NCBI GenBank assembly: GCA_910579125.1
Contig: CAJTTH010000004.1
Span: 57,006 to 121,005 of the forward strand
Direction: 5' to 3'
Source of the DNA: an uncultured Oscillospiraceae bacterium
GTDB lineage: Bacteria; Bacillota; Clostridia; Oscillospirales; Ruminococcaceae
Length of the DNA stretch: 64,000 nt
Positions 7,987-16,288 of the stretch are shown piece by piece. The position numbers were made by a program, and so were the translations under genes. The notes beneath the pieces were generated by a model. The model was not told the DNA's origin, did not search any database, and was given only the letters and a program-made list of their open reading frames with translations. Each line of letters starts with the position of its first letter. The stretch's first letter is position 1.

Positions 7987-9309
7987 TCAGAAAGTATAAT
8001 TTGCGTGCTTTCTTACAGGATTCATACGCTTTGCGCCGAACGAACTGAGAACGTCCGCAAGCGCCGCGCGCGTATCCTCTGCGGCAATAACGCCGTCGAT
8101 CATGCCGAGAGCCGCAGCCGCAAACGGGTCGGTGACAAGCTCCTCGCCCATAAACACCTTGCCCGCTTCAGGGTTCATCGGAGCGATCTGCGCGTTCTCC
8201 CACGCGAAGTTCATATCCGCGCTGTCAAACGCCGCGTAAGCCGCACCGAATGCCTTGCCCGTAACGACGTTCACCTTAACGGTAGTAGCGGTCGCATATA
8301 CCTGCGCCAACTTCGCGCAGTCGCGAACGCTTCCCGCGAGCTCCGCCGCCGAGCTGCCTTCAAAGCCCTCCGTGTTCACAAACGTGACAACGGGTACCGA
8401 GAACAGATCCGCAAACTGAACAAATCTCGCGATCTTCGCGCAGTCCGCAGCCGTGAGCTTTTCCGCCTTGTCGGTTGCCACAAACGCCGCCGTTACGCCG
8501 TTTACCGCTCCGATAGCCGTATACGCTGCCGAGCCGAATTTCTCGCCGAACTCGATAATGCTGCCCTTTTGTGCGACAGCCGCCGCAAGCTCCGCGCCCT
8601 TCAGCGAAGCGGAGAGCGCCGCGTCGTTCTCGGGAGCGCCGTCGTTATAGCCGAATTCCAGATTATTCATAGGCAACACCGCGATAAGGCTCTTCGCCTT
8701 TGCCACAGCCTCCGCGTCGTCCTTTGCCAATATCTGGCAAACGCCCGACTTTGCCGCATTCTCGGCAGTACCCGCGCCCGCGAGCTTGCCGTCCTCGTTG
8801 TTGAACGGAGCTGTCAAAAACAGCTCGCTCTTTTCGGTCGCGATAACAACATCCGCCATAGCCGCCAACATAGCCGCACAGCCCGCGCAAATGCCAGTAA
8901 CGACCGCGATCTGCGGAACAACGCCGGACACAGCCGCCGAGGCTTTCATAATATCGCCGTAAGCTGAAAGCACCGCCATGCCCTCGTTAATGTCACCGCC
9001 CTTACTGTCGAAAAATCCGACAACGGGTACGCCGCTTTTCGCCGCCAGATCGTAAACGCGCTTGATCTTCAGCGCGGCGGACTTGTTCACAGCTCCGCCC
9101 TTTACGGAAACGTCCTGCGCAAACGCGACAACGTCGGTGCCGTCAACGCTTCCGCGTCCCGCGACTACCGAGCTTAATTCGCCGTCCGCAGATAAAAACT
9201 TGTCCAGCTCCGAAAAGCTGTCCTCGTCAAAAAATGCCGCGAGCCTTTTTCTCGCGTCGCTGTCGGGAACACTCTGTTCCATTTCAGCCAAGGATCTCTT
9301 TAATGCCAT
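7987..9309 (-). CDS. Divergent acyl-CoA carboxyltransferase (methylmalonyl-CoA carboxyltransferase / 12S-like)
   Basis: The protein has 440 residues from the ATG at 9309, which follows GGAGG. It has the crotonase-like double fold of acyl-CoA carboxyltransferases (AccD/PccB/MmdA group), with Gly-rich oxyanion regions such as GICAGCAAMLAAMADVVIA near residue 145. It is clearly shorter than the usual 500-520 residues and divergent at the N-terminus. The family transfers carboxyl between carboxybiotin and propionyl-, acetyl- or similar CoA. It is the first gene of the biotin carboxyltransferase operon. Substrate assignment is inference from context. Confidence 0.8.
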   Translation of the reverse strand: MALKRSLAEMEQSVPDSDARKRLAAFFDEDSFSELDKFLSADGELSSVVAGRGSVDGTDVVAFAQDVSVKGGAVNKSAALKIKRVYDLAAKSGVPVVGFFDSKGGDINEGMAVLSAYGDIMKASAAVSGVVPQIAVVTGICAGCAAMLAAMADVVIATEKSELFLTAPFNNEDGKLAGAGTAENAAKSGVCQILAKDDAEAVAKAKSLIAVLPMNNLEFGYNDGAPENDAALSASLKGAELAAAVAQKGSIIEFGEKFGSAAYTAIGAVNGVTAAFVATDKAEKLTAADCAKIARFVQFADLFSVPVVTFVNTEGFEGSSAAELAGSVRDCAKLAQVYATATTVKVNVVTGKAFGAAYAAFDSADMNFAWENAQIAPMNPEAGKVFMGEELVTDPFAAAALGMIDGVIAAEDTRAALADVLSSFGAKRMNPVRKHANYTF

Positions 9310-9335
9310 GGTATATCCTCCGTTTATCATAAGTA

Positions 9336-9351
9336 TGGCAAAACAATGCCA
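9336..9351. repeat. Inverted repeat in the leader of the carboxyltransferase operon
   Basis: TGGCA and TGCCA flank six bases, inside an extended TTTGGCA...TGCCATA symmetry between promoter and start codon. This could be a repressor site; nothing else supports it. Confidence 0.3.
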
Positions 9352-9368
9352 AAAATTTATCCATAATA

Positions 9369-9397
9369 ATTATACTACTTTGGGTATTAAATAACAA
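9369..9397 (-). promoter_or_regulatory. Promoter of the carboxyltransferase operon
   Basis: Minus-strand TTGTTA (9397-9392) and TATAAT (9374-9369) are 17 bases apart, 60 bases upstream of the start codon. Confidence 0.6.
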
Positions 9398-9461
9398 GGG
9401 TATTTTCGACGATTTTATATTTTTTACGTTTTGTAGTAAAACAATAGTCTTTTTTTGGTGA

Positions 9462-9596
9462 TTATTCACAAAAAATCCCCATATCATAATGGGGAGATGT
9501 ATTCCGGCTTTTTCGCAAGTCAAACTCGAAAATAATGTCGTCAAAACCAAACCATTCATCGGGAAATTTTTCCCATATCTCGTTGATCTTTGTCAT
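9462..9596 (-). CDS. Possible 44-residue small protein
   Basis: An ATG at 9596, eight bases after CGGAG, opens a 44-codon frame rich in acidic and aromatic residues (KINEIWEKFPDEWFGFDD). It lies 32 bases beyond the GNAT-like gene on the same strand. Its last codons overlap a terminator-like hairpin (TCCCCAT/ATGGGGA at 9475-9496, followed by T6 on the minus strand), which is unusual for a coding region. It could be a real small protein or the trailer of the operon. Confidence 0.35.
   Translation of the reverse strand: MTKINEIWEKFPDEWFGFDDIIFEFDLRKSRNTSPHYDMGIFCE
9468..9496 (-). terminator. Terminator of the rluB operon
   Basis: ATCTCCCCAT and ATGGGGAT form a stem around a short AT loop and are followed on the minus strand by six T. 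It ends the minus-strand operon that starts at the M50 protease or scpA. Confidence 0.6.
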
Positions 9597-9628
9597 TTGT
9601 ACAACTCCGTGCATACGCCGAAGCGCCG

Positions 9629-9940
9629 TTATCCGCAGCCTTTGTCGAAAAACGCGTTAATGCTTTCCATGACCGGCTCGCCGCGGAAAAAACCGAGGTT
9701 TTTCAGACATTCCGTATGCTTCGGCAAATCAAACCGCGCCTTATCAATACCGTGGAGCGTCATTAAATTCAATATCGCGCGGACAAGCCCGTCCGTAAAG
9801 AAATCCCCGCACTCCAGCTCGTCGATAACAAACATATCGCCGTCCAACCGCCCCGCGATCCTCCCGAGGTATTCCGCACCATCATGTGCACGAAATTCAA
9901 TTTTATCCGAATTTTCCTTATTCTGTAAAATTTCAATCAT
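9629..9940 (-). CDS. Small GNAT-like protein, unknown substrate
   Basis: From the ATG at 9940 the protein has 103 residues. Alternating strands and a central helix (about residues 30-80, including ELECGDFFTDGLVRAILNLM) with a late LKNLGFF motif resemble a minimal GNAT acyltransferase fold, but the acetyl-CoA loop is not clearly present. The start lies five bases after the rluB stop, indicating translational coupling. The frame extends upstream to 10006 only as overlap with rluB. Enzymatic activity is uncertain. Confidence 0.65.
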   Translation of the reverse strand: MIEILQNKENSDKIEFRAHDGAEYLGRIAGRLDGDMFVIDELECGDFFTDGLVRAILNLMTLHGIDKARFDLPKHTECLKNLGFFRGEPVMESINAFFDKGCG

Positions 9941-9945
9941 ACCGC

Positions 9946-10674
9946 TCACTTCTTTCCGATCGCCGCGCGGAGAATGCGCAGTTCTTCTTTGGTAAGATCG
10001 CGCCATTCGCCCGGTCTCAGCATACCCAGCTTAACGCCGCCAATAGCCACACGGCGCAGTCTGCCGACATTCAGACCGACCGCAGTGCACATTCTGCGTA
10101 TCTGTCGGTTCAGTCCTTGTTTGATAACTATCCGCAGCACGGTGCGCTCGGGTTCTTCCGAAAGCACGTCTACGGCGCACGGCAGCGTGATTTTTCCGTC
10201 GTCAAGCTCCACGCCCGTCATCAGCCTTGTGAGCTGCTGCTCGCTGACTCTCCCGTCGATCGTCACACGGTAGGTCTTGCTTACATGGCGCGACGGATGC
10301 GTTATTTCGTTCGCGAAATTTCCGTCATTCGTAAACAGCAGAAGCCCCTCCGAGTTTCTGTCCAGTCTCCCGACCGGAACAACGCGCTCCTCAACGCCGT
10401 CAAGCAAATCGGCGGCGATCCTGCGCCCCTGTTCGTCCGACATCGTTGTGATATAGCCGCGCGGCTTATTCAGCATTATGTAACGCTTGACCGTCGGCGC
10501 TTTGCCTATGGTCTTTCCGTTTATCTTGATTGCATCGCGCGCCGCGTCCGCCTTGTCTCCGAGCGTACATATACGTCCGTTGACCGTGACCGCGCCCTCC
10601 GCTATGAGTTCCTCCGCCTTGCGCCGAGAGCAGTATCCGCTCTCGGCGATTATCTTCTGTATCCTTACTTCCAT
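9946..10674 (-). CDS. rluB: 23S rRNA pseudouridine synthase, RsuA/RluB family
   Basis: This 242-residue enzyme has an N-terminal S4 RNA-binding domain (IQKIIAESGYCSRRKAEELI) and a catalytic domain with the essential Asp at 105 in the motif VGRLDRNSEGLLLFT. The family isomerises a specific uridine to pseudouridine; B. subtilis RluB acts on helix 89 of 23S rRNA. The gene follows the scp/ytf/dac cluster, as in many Firmicutes. Choice of RluB over RsuA rests on gene context and the S4 domain. Confidence 0.9.
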   Translation of the reverse strand: MEVRIQKIIAESGYCSRRKAEELIAEGAVTVNGRICTLGDKADAARDAIKINGKTIGKAPTVKRYIMLNKPRGYITTMSDEQGRRIAADLLDGVEERVVPVGRLDRNSEGLLLFTNDGNFANEITHPSRHVSKTYRVTIDGRVSEQQLTRLMTGVELDDGKITLPCAVDVLSEEPERTVLRIVIKQGLNRQIRRMCTAVGLNVGRLRRVAIGGVKLGMLRPGEWRDLTKEELRILRAAIGKK

Positions 10675-10706
10675 TTTTTACCTCTCCAAATCCATACACT
10701 AAGCCC

Positions 10707-10732
10707 GCGCGGCGTGAAACGCTCCACCGCGC
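10707..10732 (-). terminator. GC-rich hairpin between dacF and rluB
   Basis: GCGCGG and CCGCGC form a stem around a 14-base loop in the 86-base dacF-rluB gap. There is no good T-tract, so it may be an mRNA hairpin rather than a terminator. Confidence 0.3.
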
Positions 10733-10760
10733 AAGCCTGTATTACCGCCGTTTTCCGCCG

Positions 10761-11876
10761 TTACGCATAAATACCGAAAAAAGCAAGTATTTTCTGCCAC
10801 GCGTTCAGCTTTTCGTTTTCAGCCGAAACGTTCGTGTCCGCATAAAGCGCCACTGACTTCACGACCTTTCCGTCCAGCAGAAACTCAATGCTCCCGAGCC
10901 GATCGCCCTTTAGAACGTCGTTGTACACCATTCTCGGCAGCAGCACTCGCCGCTCCAGCTTAGTCCGCTGCTCGGGCGTGAGCGCCATCTGCACCTTGTC
11001 CGCGTAAACGCCGACGGTTCTACCTGTTCCCGCGATCGCCACTTTAGCGGAGCAGCCCGTTTCCAAGGGATACGCGCTCACCTTGGTGAAGCCGTAGTCC
11101 AGCATTTTCGTGTGGTCGTTCCAGTCGTCTCCCGCATTGAGCGTTACCGCGATAAGCGTGACCCCGTTACGCTCCGCCGCCGAAACCAGACATCTCCGCG
11201 CGTTGTCGGTAAATCCCGTTTTCACGCCGATCGCGCCCTCGTACCGCTTAAGCATCTTGTTCGAGTTGTACAGCGTCCGTTTGTACGGCGGATTTCCGAA
11301 CTCCACGTCCGCCGAGGAGCAATTAACGATCCGGCGGAACGTCTCGTTTTTCATCGCGTATGCCGTTATCATCGCCAGCTCGCGCGCGGTAGTGTAATGC
11401 CCCTCCGCATCAAGACCCGACGGCGTCGCGAAATGCGTGTCCGCAAGCCCCAGCTCGGCAGCCTTTTCATTCATCAGCTTGACAAACGCGGAAATGCTCC
11501 CCGAAACCGAGACCGCCGCCGCGTTCGCCGCGTCGTTCCCCGACGGCAGCAAAATCCCGTACAGCAGGTCGCGCCGCGAAACGCGGTCGCCCTGTTTCAA
11601 GCCCATAGACGTCCCCTCGACCATTATCGCATAGTCGTCCACGGTGAACTCACTGTCGAGGTCGCCCGCCTCGATCGTCAGGATCGCGGTCATTATCTTG
11701 GTCGTTGAAGCCATTGCGCGCCGCTCGTCCGCGTTCTTCTCATACAGCACCGTGCCCGTTTCCGCCTCGATAAGCACCGCGCTCACCGCCGAGGTACTCA
11801 CGGCGGCAGCAGCGTTCACGCGGAAAACAGGCAAAATCAACACAAAGGAAATAACAAAAACGATAGCTTTTTTCAT
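10761..11876 (-). CDS. dacF: D-alanyl-D-alanine carboxypeptidase, DacF-like
   Basis: From the ATG at 11876 (GGGGTGAT ribosome site) this is a 371-residue low-molecular-weight penicillin-binding protein. A signal peptide (about 1-25) is followed by the three active-site motifs: SxxK at S57-K60 (ASTTKIMTA), SxN at 112-114 (PSGNDAAN) and KTG at 219-221 (GVKTGFTD). A C-terminal beta domain and amphipathic end (AWQKILAFFGIYA) resemble S11 peptidases. It trims the terminal D-Ala of peptidoglycan pentapeptide outside the membrane. Linkage to ytfJ and scpAB matches the sporulation-associated dacF locus. Confidence 0.9.
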   Translation of the reverse strand: MKKAIVFVISFVLILPVFRVNAAAAVSTSAVSAVLIEAETGTVLYEKNADERRAMASTTKIMTAILTIEAGDLDSEFTVDDYAIMVEGTSMGLKQGDRVSRRDLLYGILLPSGNDAANAAAVSVSGSISAFVKLMNEKAAELGLADTHFATPSGLDAEGHYTTARELAMITAYAMKNETFRRIVNCSSADVEFGNPPYKRTLYNSNKMLKRYEGAIGVKTGFTDNARRCLVSAAERNGVTLIAVTLNAGDDWNDHTKMLDYGFTKVSAYPLETGCSAKVAIAGTGRTVGVYADKVQMALTPEQRTKLERRVLLPRMVYNDVLKGDRLGSIEFLLDGKVVKSVALYADTNVSAENEKLNAWQKILAFFGIYA

Positions 11877-11954
11877 AGCGATCACCCCGTTGGAAATTAT
11901 TTTCAACAGGTAGTATTCACCGTTTCCGGAAAAATATTCCTTTTAAAGCCTGCT

Positions 11955-12329
11955 TTATTCGCCGTCTTTATCGGATTTTTTCATGCCCTTGATTTTCTCG
12001 ATAAGCCCGGGGATAGCGTCGATAACGCCCTCCACAGGGGAGCTTTTCGCGCCCAGCTCCAGAAGCTGAACGTCTCCGTCCGACTTGATGACGATAAACG
12101 CCACGGGCTTTACGGTAACTCCCGCGCCCGCGCCGCCCCCGAATTTCTCCGCCGCAGCCGTCGGAAGATCGCTGCCGCCCGACGCAAACCCGAACGATAC
12201 CTTTGAAACGGGTATTATCGTAGTGCCCTCGGGCGAGTTTATCGGGTCGCCGATAATGGTGTTAACGTCCACCATTTCACGGATCTTCTCCATAGATACG
12301 CCCATAATTCCCTCAATAGGATGTCCCAT
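11955..12329 (-). CDS. ytfJ: Sporulation protein YtfJ/GerW
   Basis: This 124-residue protein matches the YtfJ/GerW family: the N-terminal helix (IEGIMGVSMEKIREMVDVNTI), the TTIIPVSKVSFGFASGGSD strand block and a Gly-rich GGGAGAGVTVKPVAF segment. In B. subtilis GerW is made in the forespore and is needed for normal germinant responses. Placement beside ytfI and dacF is conserved in spore formers. It is independent evidence that the host sporulates. Confidence 0.92.
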   Translation of the reverse strand: MGHPIEGIMGVSMEKIREMVDVNTIIGDPINSPEGTTIIPVSKVSFGFASGGSDLPTAAAEKFGGGAGAGVTVKPVAFIVIKSDGDVQLLELGAKSSPVEGVIDAIPGLIEKIKGMKKSDKDGE

Positions 12330-12381
12330 AATTTTCTCCTTTCAGATCGGCAATACATACTCTTCCGATATGTATTGTAAA

Positions 12382-13107
12382 TTACTTCTTGATAAATTTA
12401 TCAACCGCTGACTTCGCTCCGTCATGGGAAGAATAATATCTGATCGCCCTCCCCAACAGCGTAAACACGAAAGCCAGCGCCGCTATCAGCATCAGCCGAA
12501 CCTCGCAGTATGCGTTCGCGGTCGTCCTCTCGCTCCCGAAATCCACGTCTATATGCAGATCGTTCACAGGCTTCAGCGTAAAAAAACTGTCTATCCAGCC
12601 CAGCGCGTTCCCGACGATTATATTCACGCGCCCGAAATTCAGCGCCGCCTTTGCCGCGTCGTCGCCGCCGCAGATCACCTCAAGCCGCAGACGCGATATC
12701 TTCGTGCGCTTGAGCAGCTTTTTCAGAGGCTTGCCGAGACTGTCCAGAACCAACTTTACAACCTCGAATATTTCGCCGAGTGACAGCTTCTTGGCAGTTT
12801 TCTTTTCATCGGACTTTGAGTTCTCCATACCGCGTTCCGTCTCTCCCGAGCCGTCTGCGCCGCTCTCCGCCTTGACCTCGTCAAGCGCCGCCGTTTCGGT
12901 GACCTTAGCCACGGACTTGAGCGCCTTTTTGGCGCGCCTTTTCTTTTTGCGGTTACTTTTCTTTTTAGCGGGAATTTTCAATATCGTGAACCACAAATAG
13001 CTTATCCTTAAATAAATATCCCCGTTAAAATCAAAAATAACCGTCACGTTGCACAAAAGCAGGATCAGCAGCACTATAAGCACCGCCCCCGCTATTATCC
13101 AGCCCAA
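12382..13107 (-). CDS. ytfI: DUF2953 membrane protein (YtfI-like)
   Basis: This 241-residue protein has an N-terminal membrane segment (AGAVLIVLLILLLCNVTVIF), a strongly basic stretch (KKKSNRKKKRRAKK, about 48-61) then an acidic region, and a second hydrophobic segment near residue 205. This layout matches DUF2953/YtfI proteins encoded beside ytfJ. The molecular role is unknown; sporulation linkage is from context. Confidence 0.8.
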   Translation of the reverse strand: MGWIIAGAVLIVLLILLLCNVTVIFDFNGDIYLRISYLWFTILKIPAKKKSNRKKKRRAKKALKSVAKVTETAALDEVKAESGADGSGETERGMENSKSDEKKTAKKLSLGEIFEVVKLVLDSLGKPLKKLLKRTKISRLRLEVICGGDDAAKAALNFGRVNIIVGNALGWIDSFFTLKPVNDLHIDVDFGSERTTANAYCEVRLMLIAALAFVFTLLGRAIRYYSSHDGAKSAVDKFIKK

Positions 13108-13129
13108 AGTACCTCACCCCTGCTATCGG

Positions 13130-13765
13130 TCAATCGGGAGCATCTCCCCCGCCGTCGGACGCGTCTTTCACGTCTTCGGAAACTTCTCCGTTCTCCGCGT
13201 CATCGCCGTAGTTCGTCATCTCCTCGTACTCGTCAAAGTCGATTTGATCGGTGCTGCCCGGTATCGGCGGAAGATTTTCGAGACTGTTCAGCCCGAAGCA
13301 CCTCAAAAATGTATCGGTTGTCCTGTACGCTATCGGTCTGCCGGGCACGTCGTTCAGTCTGCCGTGCTCCTCGAGAAGATCGCGCTCCACAAGGCTTCTC
13401 ACCACGCCGGAGCTGTCCACGCCGCGCACCTGATCCACAAATCCGCGCGTCACGGGCTGATTGTACGCGACTATCGCCAGCACCTCCAGCGCGGCGGGCG
13501 AGAGCGGCGTTTGTCTGCGCGTTTCCATCGCAGTCTTGATATACCGTGAATATTCGGGTCTCGTCATCATCTGGTAGCTGCTGCCGAGCTTCCCTATCGT
13601 GAACGCGCTTCCTTGCTCGCCATAACGGTCGTTGAGCCGCTCCACCATGCGTTCCACGGTCTCCTTTTCTATATCGGCAGCGGCGGCAAGCTTGTCCGCT
13701 TCAATCGGCTCGCCGTGCGCGAAAAGCACCGCCTCAACAGCCGCCATTCCCTCGCTGAATTTCAC
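13130..13765 (-). CDS. scpB: Segregation and condensation protein B
   Basis: This 211-residue protein has two winged-helix domains typical of ScpB (KFSEGMAAVEAVLFAHGEPIEADKLA and LEVLAIVAYNQPVTRGFVDQVRG in blocks). It dimerises and binds ScpA within the Smc-ScpAB condensin loaded at parS sites. The GTG start overlaps the scpA stop in GTGA, showing coupling. The last 40 residues form an acidic Asp/Glu/Gly-rich tail. Confidence 0.95.
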   Translation of the reverse strand: MKFSEGMAAVEAVLFAHGEPIEADKLAAAADIEKETVERMVERLNDRYGEQGSAFTIGKLGSSYQMMTRPEYSRYIKTAMETRRQTPLSPAALEVLAIVAYNQPVTRGFVDQVRGVDSSGVVRSLVERDLLEEHGRLNDVPGRPIAYRTTDTFLRCFGLNSLENLPPIPGSTDQIDFDEYEEMTNYGDDAENGEVSEDVKDASDGGGDAPD

Positions 13766-14526
13766 TCGCCGACCTCCCCGCTTTCTCCGTTGTTTACGTT
13801 ATTTTCAAGCACCGCAAGCGCCCTTGCTCTGTCCTCGGCGGTCGCCAGACGAACGTATTCGCCATCCTCCGAAATGATTATCCTGCCGTCCTTTGAAAGC
13901 TCCAGAATAGCCAGAAACGTCGCTACTTTGCGAGAACGCGGCTGGTTTTCATACAGCTCGCTCATTGCGACGCTGCGCTTTAACCGCAGATTTTTCAGTA
14001 TCGAGAACACTCCCGTAAAAACCGTTACATAGCTTTTCTCGACAACGGGCGCGGGAGGGCGCATATTGAACGACGCCTTTCTCCGCGAGCGCTCCGAGAT
14101 CGCGCTGTATGCCAACAGTATCTCTTCGGGCTGATGAGTAAGCCGATAGGTATTGTCAATATCTATCTTCACGGCCTCGCGCACGAATATCGTATCGCCT
14201 TGGAAACGCTTTTTTAGCCGCCCCGCCATAGTCTTGCAAAGCGCCAACTCGATAAGCGCGCCCTGAAGCTCGCGCTTCATCTGCTCGGCTTCCTCTTTCG
14301 GGAGCAGAGCCGCGGACTTTATCAGTATCAGACGCGCCGCCATTTCCAAGAAGTCCGAAGTTACCTCGATATCCGCCTCGGTCATGCGCTCCAGATACAG
14401 CATAAACTGGTCGAGCAGCACGGTTATCTCAATGTCCTGAATGTTCAGCTTGTGCTTCTGGATAAGCATTAACATCAAGTCGAGCGGTCCCTCAAAGACC
14501 TCCAGTTTAAAATTAAGCTCCGTCAT
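13762..14526 (-). CDS. scpA: Segregation and condensation protein A (kleisin)
   Basis: This 254-residue protein begins with the ScpA signature LEVFEGPLDLMLMLIQKHKLNIQDI, the N-terminal domain that contacts the Smc neck, and ends in a winged-helix region that contacts the Smc head. It is the kleisin subunit that closes the Smc ring. It overlaps scpB by four bases and lies four bases after the M50 protease gene. Confidence 0.95.
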   Translation of the reverse strand: MTELNFKLEVFEGPLDLMLMLIQKHKLNIQDIEITVLLDQFMLYLERMTEADIEVTSDFLEMAARLILIKSAALLPKEEAEQMKRELQGALIELALCKTMAGRLKKRFQGDTIFVREAVKIDIDNTYRLTHQPEEILLAYSAISERSRRKASFNMRPPAPVVEKSYVTVFTGVFSILKNLRLKRSVAMSELYENQPRSRKVATFLAILELSKDGRIIISEDGEYVRLATAEDRARALAVLENNVNNGESGEVGE

Positions 14527-14529
14527 GGC

Positions 14530-15219
14530 TTAGCAGATGAACCTCGTAATAATGTCGAGGAAATTATACACTCCCATTTCAAGGAACATAAGCGGTCTGT
14601 CCAGAACATCCGAAATGAGCAGCACGAACACGATAAAGTGGATTATCTGCCCGTTCTTCTCCATAAAGTACACTGCCTTGGCGGGCAGAAAGCCAGCCAG
14701 AATATGATAGCCGTCGAACGGGGGGATCGGGATAAGGTTGAAGATCCCGAGGAAAATGTTTATCTGAATTATCTGTTCCATACCGAACGCGATATAGACC
14801 GCCGTATCGCCCGATAAAGCGCCCGCCACTATCAGTATCTTGAAAATTATCATTACAATAAGCGCAAGTATAATATTCGACAGCGGACCCGCCAGCGACA
14901 CCAACACGTTCGCGGTGCGCATAGAGGTCTTGCGGCAGTTGCGCAGATCAACGGGAGTAGGCTTCGCCCAGCCGATACAGCATATACACATACAAATCGC
15001 ACCCAGAATGTCGATATGCGCGAGCGGGTTCAGCGTAACGCGCCCTTGCCGCTCGGCGGTATCGTCGCCGAGAATTTTCGCCACAAGCGCGTGCGCACAC
15101 TCGTGTATCGGGAAACACAGAAAAATGATCACGAACACGGAAAAGAACGACATGATAACGGTAAGCAAGTTTCCGTTTCCGCTGAGAAATTCTATTAAAT
15201 ATATTAAAGCGCCCTTCAC
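14530..15219 (-). CDS. Site-2-protease-like M50 metallopeptidase, membrane
   Basis: The protein has 229 residues from the GTG at 15219, which has GGAGG six bases upstream; the frame to 15282 has no ribosome site. It has about five membrane segments. Zinc ligands appear as H39-E40-x2-H43 (PIHECAHALVA) and a distal NLIPIPPFDGYHI motif supplies the conserved DG. The family cuts within or next to membrane segments. It is commonly found beside scpA in Firmicutes. The substrate is unknown. Confidence 0.88.
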   Translation of the reverse strand: MKGALIYLIEFLSGNGNLLTVIMSFFSVFVIIFLCFPIHECAHALVAKILGDDTAERQGRVTLNPLAHIDILGAICMCICCIGWAKPTPVDLRNCRKTSMRTANVLVSLAGPLSNIILALIVMIIFKILIVAGALSGDTAVYIAFGMEQIIQINIFLGIFNLIPIPPFDGYHILAGFLPAKAVYFMEKNGQIIHFIVFVLLISDVLDRPLMFLEMGVYNFLDIITRFIC

Positions 15220-15321
15220 TTTTGTCCTCCAAAAATAATGTATGATTTGTCCCAAAGATATACAATATATATTATAACTCAATTTGTAATTTATTTCAAG
15301 TAGTATTTGGGAAAATTTTGT

Positions 15322-15357
15322 GAAAATTCGTCCTCTCCCGAAAATCCGGAAGAGGAC
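15322..15357 (-). terminator. Terminator of the TIM-barrel isomerase gene
   Basis: GTCCTCT and AGAGGAC arms, with inner CCG/CGG pairs, lie directly after the gene on the minus strand and are followed by ATTTT. Confidence 0.6.
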
Positions 15358-15361
15358 TGCC

Positions 15362-16156
15362 TTAATTTATCTTATCAACTATCTCGGAAAGCACATCCAC
15401 GGAGCGTTTCAGCTCGTCGAACCCGCCGTAATTGTCGCGGTAAAGCTCCACGATAAACGCGCCCGAGTAACCGTGCGAGAACAGCTTACGCGCCAGCAGC
15501 TCAAAGTTAAAGTTCCCTTTGCCTACGGGCAGACAATCGCGGCTCTCGTCGCCGTCCGAGAGATGACAGTGCACGATATGCTCCCCGAGCGCGTCGACAT
15601 ACTCGAGCGGGTTCTCACCACTGCGCCGCGCCTGTTTCAGGTCGAGCACGAATTTCGCGCTGTCACCCAGCTCGCGCTTCATCATCTTCAGGAACTCCAG
15701 CCGCCCCGACAGGCAGTAATGCACGTTCTCCTGCGCGACGGTTATGCCGTATTCCCTGCCGACCTCGCTCAGCATACGGAATTGTTTCAGATAATGCGAC
15801 ACGGTGCATTTACTGCTCAGGATAGTTCCGTGCAGCACGAAAACTTTCGCGCCGAGCTTGTTCATGCTTCCGAAAAAGCCGCTGTACATCTCGACCATTT
15901 CCTCGATGCGCCTGTCGTAGGTCGAAAACAGGAACACGCTCTCCATAGGCGACGAGAACGGATGAAACGACGTTACGGTCATTCCGTTCCTGTCGCGTAT
16001 ACCGCATATCTGCGAGATGTACGGCTCGCCCGCCTCGCGCGTCGAGTTCGCGAAAACCTCCGCGCTTTTCACGCCGAGACGCGCGATCTCGGCGAAAGCG
16101 TCCTCGACGTGCAATGGATATAATGATGCTGTTGAGACCCCGATATTTATCTTCAT
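15362..16156 (-). CDS. Sugar phosphate isomerase/epimerase-like TIM-barrel protein
   Basis: From the ATG at 16156 (GAGGAT upstream) the protein has 264 residues. It has an AP-endonuclease-2/xylose-isomerase-like barrel, with metal-ligand candidates in VLHGTIL, AQENVHY, VLDLKQ, VHCHLSDGD and the terminal FIVELYRDNY. Family members isomerise or epimerise sugars or inositols. No pathway partner lies beside it, so the substrate is unknown. It has its own promoter and terminator. Confidence 0.82.
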   Translation of the reverse strand: MKINIGVSTASLYPLHVEDAFAEIARLGVKSAEVFANSTREAGEPYISQICGIRDRNGMTVTSFHPFSSPMESVFLFSTYDRRIEEMVEMYSGFFGSMNKLGAKVFVLHGTILSSKCTVSHYLKQFRMLSEVGREYGITVAQENVHYCLSGRLEFLKMMKRELGDSAKFVLDLKQARRSGENPLEYVDALGEHIVHCHLSDGDESRDCLPVGKGNFNFELLARKLFSHGYSGAFIVELYRDNYGGFDELKRSVDVLSEIVDKIN

Positions 16157-16195
16157 ATAACATATCCTCACTACGATGAAATATCTCTTGTTAAA

Positions 16196-16224
16196 ATTAT
16201 AACATATTTCAACGGAAAAATCAA
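16196..16224 (-). promoter_or_regulatory. Promoter of the TIM-barrel isomerase gene
   Basis: Minus-strand TTGATT (16224-16219) and TATAAT (16201-16196) are 17 bases apart, 40 bases upstream of the start. Confidence 0.65.
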
Positions 16225-16253
16225 GAATATTTTTAACCTTTTGCCAAATACTA
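16225..16253 (+). promoter_or_regulatory. Sigma-G/F-like forespore promoter candidate for the germination cluster
   Basis: GAATA at 16225-16229 and AATACTA at 16247-16253 are separated by 17 bases. This resembles the forespore consensus GnATA ... CATnnTA described in B. subtilis. No convincing sigma-A promoter is visible before the DUF421 gene. It overlaps the divergent isomerase promoter. Confidence 0.45.
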
Positions 16254-16288
16254 TCATTAAATTTTTTCCGAAAATAAGGAGTGGTTAT

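Noticed and set aside
6188..9309. Sodium-pumping oxaloacetate decarboxylase
   Set aside because: The membrane beta subunit is not encoded nearby, so the pump cannot be claimed from this window.
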